The notes beneath the pieces were generated by a model that was not told where the DNA came from, did no database searches, and saw only the letters and a program-made list of their open reading frames with translations. From Hyphomonas sp. (GTDB lineage Bacteria; Pseudomonadota; Alphaproteobacteria; Caulobacterales; Hyphomonadaceae), in the NCBI GenBank assembly GCA_003486945.1, contig DNFL01000190.1:1-9789 (forward strand): a stretch of DNA of 9,789 nt, written 5' to 3'. Position numbers and translations under genes: made by a program. Shown piece after piece: positions 6,328 through 9,789 of this stretch (position 1 is the stretch's first letter; each line of letters starts with the position of its first letter).

Positions 6328-6893
6328 TATGCATTCCCCGCACCGGACTGGAATCGCGATGGGTCAATTCCCATCCGCGTCATGGCGTGGCGCCATTTGT
6401 GTTCATAGGATCCGCCGAAGATGAGATCCGTATCCGGCTCACACACGATCCACGCGTTCTCCGCAAGCTCCGCTTCCAGCTGGCCCGCGCCCCAGCCGGC
6501 ATAGCCGAGCGCGAAGACGGACTGGCGCGGCGCTGAAATCGATCCGATCATCGCCAGGATATCCTTCGTTGCCGTCATGCAGATGTCGCCGTCCACCTCA
6601 ATGGTCGCGCCGTCGCAGATGACATCATCCGTATGCAGAACAAATCCGCGCTCCTGCGCCACCGGCCCGCCTTCGAGCACGCGCACGCCGCGCAGCGAGA
6701 TTTCCATCCGTATGCCCATCTGTTCCATCAGGTCCTGAAGGTCCACGCCTTCCATCGGCTTGTTCAGAACGATGCCCATCGCAAATTCCGGCGTGTGCGC
6801 GCACAGAAGGATGACCGAGCGATTGAATCGGTCGTCGCCGATGCCGGGCAGGGCGATCAGCAGCTTGCCTGTCAGGTCGGTGTCGAACTGCAT
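6327..6893 (-). CDS. yqgE: YqgE/AlgH family protein
   Basis: The 188-residue product matches the YqgE/AlgH (DUF179) family over its whole length. Landmarks are LTGKLLIALPGIGDDRF (7-23), NRSVILLCAHTPEFAMGIVL (24-43) followed by NKP, VLEGGPVAQERGFVLH (72-87), TATKDILAMIG (107-117) and LGYAGWGAGQLEAELAENAW (129-148). The protein is soluble. Its biochemical function is not settled in the family; the AlgH name comes from alginate regulation in Pseudomonas and should not be carried over. The start at 6893 has GGAGG (6900-6904 on the plus strand, read in reverse) six bases upstream. It is divergent from the peroxiredoxin gene across a 135-base gap and cotranscribed with the GNAT gene downstream. Confidence 0.95.
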   Translation of the reverse strand: MQFDTDLTGKLLIALPGIGDDRFNRSVILLCAHTPEFAMGIVLNKPMEGVDLQDLMEQMGIRMEISLRGVRVLEGGPVAQERGFVLHTDDVICDGATIEVDGDICMTATKDILAMIGSISAPRQSVFALGYAGWGAGQLEAELAENAWIVCEPDTDLIFGGSYEHKWRHAMTRMGIDPSRFQSGAGNA

Positions 6894-6973
6894 GGGCGGC
6901 CTCCGGGCGGGAAGCTGGGCCAGCCGGGCGGCGATTGCAAGTGAAAACCGGGCAGTGGTTCCTGGCAGCAGCC

Positions 6974-7002
6974 TTGCGGTGCGGCGCTCATCGGCCTATT
7001 TC
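6974..7002 (+). promoter_or_regulatory. Probable housekeeping promoter for the peroxiredoxin gene
   Basis: TTGCGGT (6974-6980) and CCTATTTC (6995-7002) are 14 bases apart and match most positions of the Caulobacter-type housekeeping consensus. It lies in the divergent yqgE/peroxiredoxin gap and predicts a leader of about 20 bases that includes AAGGAG. I see no OxyR-like palindrome in the gap and no convincing minus-strand promoter for yqgE. Confidence 0.42.
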
Positions 7003-7028
7003 CTCCGGGTCATCAAGGAGAACTCCCC

Positions 7029-7511
7029 ATGCCCATCAAAGTCGGCGACAAACTGCCCGAAGCAACCTTCATGGAAATGACGGCCGATGGCCCGAAACCC
7101 GTCACCACCGCGCAGGTGTTCGGCGGCAAGACGGTCGCGCTGTTCGCCGTTCCGGGCGCATATACGCCCACCTGTTCGGCCCGCCACCTGCCGGGCTTTG
7201 TCGACAAGGCCGGGGAACTCAAGGGCAAGGGCGTGGACGAGATCGTCTGCACCTCGGTGAATGACGTGTTTGTCATGGGCGCCTGGGGCAAATCGTCGGG
7301 CGCTGGCGAGGCTGTGCGCATGCTGGCCGACGGCAATGGCGCGTTCGCCAAGGCCATTGGCCTGGAGCTGGACGCCTCCGGCTTCGGCATGGGCCACCGC
7401 TCGCAGCGCTATTCCATGCTGGTGAAGGACGGCACGGTTGCAGAGCTGAATGTCGAAGCCGGCGGCGAGTTCAAGGTTTCCAGCGCCGACTACCTGCTCG
7501 GTCAAATCTGA
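7029..7511 (+). CDS. Peroxiredoxin, Prx5 type, without a C-terminal resolving cysteine
   Basis: The product reduces hydrogen peroxide and organic peroxides through a thiol. It is 160 residues with the Prx5 signature VPGAYTPTCSARHLP; C49 is the peroxidatic cysteine, and T46 and R52 are nearby conserved active-site residues. DEIVCTSVNDVFVMGAWGKS (70-89) and GFGMGHRSQRYSMLVKDG (128-145) are further family stretches, including the R135 region. The only other cysteine is C74. There is no cysteine in the C-terminal region (ending SADYLLGQI), so the mammalian PRDX5-style intramolecular disulfide cannot form as such. A 1-Cys mechanism served by glutathione/glutaredoxin, as in plant type II peroxiredoxins, is inferred. 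AAGGAG at 7015-7020 supports the start. The gene stands alone, between a promoter-like site and its own terminator. Confidence 0.95.
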   Translation: MPIKVGDKLPEATFMEMTADGPKPVTTAQVFGGKTVALFAVPGAYTPTCSARHLPGFVDKAGELKGKGVDEIVCTSVNDVFVMGAWGKSSGAGEAVRMLADGNGAFAKAIGLELDASGFGMGHRSQRYSMLVKDGTVAELNVEAGGEFKVSSADYLLGQI

Positions 7512-7550
7512 CCCTCCGGCGTTAACCCGCTTTAACCGAATACCTCCATG

Positions 7551-7588
7551 ATCGGCCTGCTCGGGGTATGGGCAGGCCGATTTTGCTT
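7551..7588 (+). terminator. Rho-independent terminator after the peroxiredoxin gene
   Basis: A perfect 10-base inverted repeat, ATCGGCCTGC (7551-7560) and GCAGGCCGAT (7572-7581), encloses an 11-base loop and is followed by TTTGCTT. The T-tract is short but the stem is strong. It separates the peroxiredoxin gene from the SPFH/NfeD operon. Confidence 0.8.
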
Positions 7589-7597
7589 GTGGATTTA

Positions 7598-7625
7598 TTG
7601 AAAAACGGCAAATCCTTCCCCAACT
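7598..7625 (+). promoter_or_regulatory. Possible heat-shock sigma (RpoH-type) promoter for the SPFH/NfeD operon
   Basis: TTGAAA (7598-7603) and CCCCAACT (7618-7625) are 14 bases apart, close to the sigma-32 pattern CTTGAAA, 13-15 bases, CCCCATnT. The upstream C-rich part of the -35 box is missing and one -10 base differs. The predicted start near 7632 gives a short leader with GGAGAGGG. No better sigma-70-type match is visible here. Confidence 0.35.
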
Positions 7626-7628
7626 CAG

Positions 7629-7641
7629 TATGACTGTCATA
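7629..7641. promoter_or_regulatory. Perfect 6-1-6 palindrome at the expected transcription start, possible operator
   Basis: TATGAC-T-GTCATA is perfectly self-complementary around T7635. It ends 14 bases before the SPFH start codon and overlaps the predicted transcription start. A dimeric repressor site is one reading; chance is the other, since only 12 bases are paired. Confidence 0.35.
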
Positions 7642-7655
7642 GTGGAGAGGGACCC

Positions 7656-8615
7656 ATGGACATTATCGCTTCCACCTTCGTGCTGATCCTTGCGGTCGGC
7701 CTTATCCTTATTTTCTCGTCGCTGAAGTTTGTGCCGCAGGGCTACAATTGGACCGTCGAGCGCTTCGGCCGATACACGCGCACGCTAGGCCCCGGCCCGC
7801 ACGTCATCACCCCGTTCATCGACCGGATTGGCCGGCGCATGAACATGATGGAGACGGTGCTGGACGTGCCGCAGCAGGAAGTGATCACCAAGGACAACGC
7901 GATGGTCTCCTGCGACGCCATCGTGTTCATACAGGTGATCGATGCGGTGCAGGCGGCCTATGAGGTGAACAACCTCACGCACGCCATCACAAACCTCTCG
8001 ATGACCAATATCCGTACCGTGGTCGGCTCGATGGACCTCGACGAAGTTCTGTCGAACCGTGACGAGATCAACGCCCGCCTGCTCGGCACGATTGATGCCG
8101 CGACCCATCCCTGGGGCGTGAAGGTGACGCGTATCGAGATCAAGGACCTGACACCGCCCGCTGACATCACCGAAGCAATGGCCCGGCAGATGAAAGCGGA
8201 GCGATTGAAGCGCGCTGAAATTCTGACTGCAGAAGGCGAGAAACAGTCCGCCATCCTCAAGGCCGAAGGGCAGAAACAGGCGCAGATCCTCGAAGCTGAA
8301 GGCCGCCGCGAAGCTGCGTTCCGCGACGCTGAGGCACGCGAGCGCGAGGCGGAGGCCGAAGCGAAAGCAACGGCGATGGTCTCTGAAGCGATTGCGCGCG
8401 GCGATGTAAACGCAATCAACTACTTCCTTGGCCAGGCCTACGTTGCGGCGTTCGAGAAACTCGCCAGCTCGCCTCAACAGCGCACGGTGATCATTCCCGC
8501 TGAATTCTCATCGATCCTGGGCACAATCGAAGGCATCAAGAGCCTTTCCGAAGCTGCAAAATCCGCAGCACCGCGCGCTGGCGGCGCTGTTCCGCCGACA
8601 CGGCCAGGCGGCTGA
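7656..8615 (+). CDS. Stomatin-like SPFH/Band 7 membrane protein (QmcA/slipin type)
   Basis: SPFH proteins form large rings on the membrane that organise lipids and partner proteases. The 319-residue product has one N-terminal hydrophobic segment (about 5-23), then the Band 7 domain: [20 protein letters not shown] (27-46), PGPHVITPF (47-55), [17 protein letters not shown] (78-94), [20 protein letters not shown] (120-139) and [16 protein letters not shown] (153-168). From residue 181 to 246 an 11-residue periodicity is plain, with units beginning [33 protein letters not shown] and [11 protein letters not shown], giving a hendecad coiled coil. A short C-terminal domain with a hydrophobic stretch (270-294) and a Gly/Pro tail follows. 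GGAGAGGG at 7644-7651 supports the start. NfeD follows 33 bases on, the classic pairing. No ClpP-like protease domain is encoded in this window. Confidence 0.95.
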   Translation: MDIIASTFVLILAVGLILIFSSLKFVPQGYNWTVERFGRYTRTLGPGPHVITPFIDRIGRRMNMMETVLDVPQQEVITKDNAMVSCDAIVFIQVIDAVQAAYEVNNLTHAITNLSMTNIRTVVGSMDLDEVLSNRDEINARLLGTIDAATHPWGVKVTRIEIKDLTPPADITEAMARQMKAERLKRAEILTAEGEKQSAILKAEGQKQAQILEAEGRREAAFRDAEAREREAEAEAKATAMVSEAIARGDVNAINYFLGQAYVAAFEKLASSPQQRTVIIPAEFSSILGTIEGIKSLSEAAKSAAPRAGGAVPPTRPGG

Positions 8616-8631
8616 CAATTCATCCGTCCAC

Positions 8632-8641
8632 AGAAGGAGGG
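8632..8641 (+). promoter_or_regulatory. Strong Shine-Dalgarno site for nfeD
   Basis: AGAAGGAGGG is nearly complementary to the 16S anti-SD end and lies seven bases before the ATG at 8649. It is the strongest ribosome site in the window, which suggests that the NfeD partner is translated at a high rate relative to its upstream neighbour. Confidence 0.7.
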
Positions 8642-8648
8642 ACTATAG

Positions 8649-9107
8649 ATGGAAAACCTGCTTTCCCAGATTACATGGTGGCACTGGCTTGTGCTTGCCC
8701 TGCTGGTGTTCGGCGTCGAAATGATGACCGGTACATTCGATCTACTAATGGTGTCGATTGCCGGCGTGCTGACGGCGGTGTTCGCGGCGGTGGTTCCTGC
8801 GGGCTGGCAGACGCAGTTTGTGGTGTTCGCAGTGGTTTCCATCGCGCTCATCATTGCCAGCCGCTACGTGTTTCCCGGCATGCGCAAGGCATCGCCGGAA
8901 CATCCCACCCTCAACAAACGCATGGCCAGCCTTGTCGGCCAGCGCGGTGAGGTCACGCGTGAAATCTCAGGCGGCCATGGTCAGGTGAAGATTGGTGACA
9001 CGGTGTGGGGCGCCGAGGCCGCTGAAGGTGAAGGCCCGCTCGCGGTGGGAGACGTCGTGGTCGTCGCTTCGACGAATGCCAACACGGCAGTCGTGCGCAA
9101 AGCCTGA
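8649..9107 (+). CDS. NfeD-like membrane protein (short form), SPFH partner
   Basis: The 152-residue product is a short NfeD: hydrophobic segments at about residues 11-27, 31-50 and 54-73, then a small soluble OB-fold domain. The OB-fold shows the family pattern LVGQRGEVTREISGGHGQVK (95-114), IGDTVWGAEA (115-124) and LAVGDVVVVASTNANTAVVR (131-150). The long-form ClpP-class serine protease domain is absent, as in YbbJ-type proteins. NfeD proteins pair with stomatin-like proteins, and the adjacent upstream gene is exactly that, so a joint role in membrane domain organisation is inferred. The strong ribosome site at 8632-8641 fixes the start. It converges with pth across a 51-base gap holding a hairpin repeat. 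Confidence 0.94.
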   Translation: MENLLSQITWWHWLVLALLVFGVEMMTGTFDLLMVSIAGVLTAVFAAVVPAGWQTQFVVFAVVSIALIIASRYVFPGMRKASPEHPTLNKRMASLVGQRGEVTREISGGHGQVKIGDTVWGAEAAEGEGPLAVGDVVVVASTNANTAVVRKA

Positions 9108-9116
9108 ACACAGAGC

Positions 9117-9146
9117 CGGGGATCCCCGCGAAAGCGGAGGTTCCCG
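9117..9146. repeat. Palindromic hairpin, REP-like intergenic element
   Basis: Between the convergent nfeD and pth genes the sequence folds into a stem of about 13 pairs (9117-9129 with 9134-9146) closed by a GAAA tetraloop (9130-9133). The core CCGC-GAAA-GCGG is perfect; C9125/A9138 is the one mismatch and two G-T pairs occur. Sequences built on CCCCGCGAAAGCGGGG are frequent as intergenic repeats in several alphaproteobacteria, as far as I recall. Copy number cannot be judged from one window. There is no T-tract, so it is not a standard terminator, but it may still end or protect transcripts from both sides. Confidence 0.6.
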
Positions 9147-9158
9147 ACGACAATCGAA

Positions 9159-9782
9159 CTATTCCGTGCCCGGACGGCCTGTCTGCTTCGGGTCATGCTT
9201 CGGCGCCGGTGCGAGGCGCATCACTTCGGTCTGGAAGCGCTCATCATCGCCGGCGATCAGGAAGGGCAGGGCCTTGCAGATCGCATCGCCCAGCGGCGCG
9301 AACCATTCCAGATCCAGCTTCGAGAAATCCGACAGCACATAGGGCATCACCATCGCCTTGTCGCCGGGGTGGCCGATGCCGACGCGCACGCGGCGGATGT
9401 CCGGCCCGAGATGCGCCATCGCCGAACGGATGCCATTGTTTCCGGAATGCCCGCCGCCGCGTTTCACACGTACACGGCCAGGCGCAAGATCAATCTCGTC
9501 GTGCAGCACGGTGACCGCCTCGGCGCCCACCTTGTAGAAGGCGGCGGCTTTCGACATCGCAAGGCCGGTCTCATTGTAAAAGGTCTGCGGTTTCAGCAGC
9601 AGCACTTTCTGCCGCCCGGTTGCCGTATCGACTGCGCCTTCTGACGCCTCCGCACTGAACTTCGCTTTCCACGGACCGAAGCCATACGCGGCGTGAATCC
9701 GGTCCAGCAGCAGGAAGCCGGCATTGTGCCGGTTCTTCGCATACTTCGTGCCCGGATTACCTTGTCCGACAAGGATCAGCAT
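9159..9782 (-). CDS. pth: Peptidyl-tRNA hydrolase
   Basis: Pth frees tRNA from prematurely released peptidyl-tRNA in the cytoplasm and is essential in most bacteria. The 207-residue product has all catalytic-site elements: GQGNPG with N9, KNRHNAGF with the catalytic H19, KPQTFYNETG with N70, VLHDEIDL with D95, and GGGHSGNNGIRS with N116 (counterparts of E. coli N10, H20, N68, D93 and N114). RRVRVGIGHPGDKAMVMPYV (130-149) is the usual late motif. The C-terminal 20 residues are a polar, Pro-rich extension ending GRPGTE. The start codon at 9782 is close to the window edge; AGCGGGA just before it may be part of a ribosome site. rplY often precedes pth in this class but would lie outside the window. 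Confidence 0.97.
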   Translation of the reverse strand: MLILVGQGNPGTKYAKNRHNAGFLLLDRIHAAYGFGPWKAKFSAEASEGAVDTATGRQKVLLLKPQTFYNETGLAMSKAAAFYKVGAEAVTVLHDEIDLAPGRVRVKRGGGHSGNNGIRSAMAHLGPDIRRVRVGIGHPGDKAMVMPYVLSDFSKLDLEWFAPLGDAICKALPFLIAGDDERFQTEVMRLAPAPKHDPKQTGRPGTE

Positions 9783-9789
9783 TCCCGCT

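Noticed and set aside
6894..7028. OxyR-type or other operator in the divergent yqgE/peroxiredoxin gap
   Set aside because: I found no extended inverted repeat with suitable spacing; only the promoter-like boxes for the peroxiredoxin gene are supported.
7598..7634. TTGAAA with TATGAC as a sigma-70-type promoter
   Set aside because: The spacer would be 25 bases, too long for a functional -35/-10 pair.

Overview
The window reads as a housekeeping stretch of an alphaproteobacterial chromosome. It is GC-rich and nearly fully coding, with tight operons, many stop/start overlaps, and no tRNA, rRNA, CRISPR array or insertion sequence. The gene content and style (ctaB - small membrane protein - ctaG - ctaE - SURF1 - thrC; YqgE next to a peroxiredoxin), promoter-like sites resembling the Caulobacter housekeeping consensus, and paired GANTC sites before two genes suggest the Caulobacterales, perhaps a Hyphomonadaceae relative. 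That placement is inference; no marker gene here fixes the genus.

Region 1 (1-2119) is the 3' part of an aa3-type cytochrome c oxidase locus. It holds the end of ctaB (heme O synthase), a 58-residue single-span CoxF-like protein, ctaG (Cu delivery to CuB in subunit I) and ctaE (subunit III). It closes with a textbook rho-independent terminator. ctaC and ctaD would be expected upstream, outside the window.

Region 2 (2139-5812) is a run of four plus-strand genes: a SURF1 oxidase assembly factor, thrC (threonine synthase, GTG start overlapping the SURF1 stop), a RimJ/RimL-type acetyltransferase, and an EAL protein with every catalytic residue of an active c-di-GMP phosphodiesterase and a degenerate PAS-like N-terminus.

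Region 3 (5809-6893, minus strand) is a two-gene operon: yqgE/algH followed by a second, unrelated GNAT acetyltransferase. The stop codons of the EAL and GNAT genes interlock in one CTAG palindrome. Region 4 (6894-7588) is a divergent intergenic region, a Prx5-type peroxiredoxin gene and its terminator.

Region 5 (7589-9107) is a stomatin-like SPFH protein and its NfeD partner, preceded by a possible heat-shock-type promoter and a perfect 6-1-6 palindrome at the predicted transcription start. Region 6 (9108-9782) holds a palindromic repeat-like hairpin and, on the minus strand, the complete pth gene (peptidyl-tRNA hydrolase).

I see no clearly new multi-gene system. The best leads are small: paired GANTC sites touching two start codons, the palindrome in front of the SPFH/NfeD operon, the hairpin repeat after nfeD, the PAS-like EAL architecture, and a G7 run that separates ctaB from the next gene by a single base of frame. 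No gene-free stretch exceeds 300 bases.
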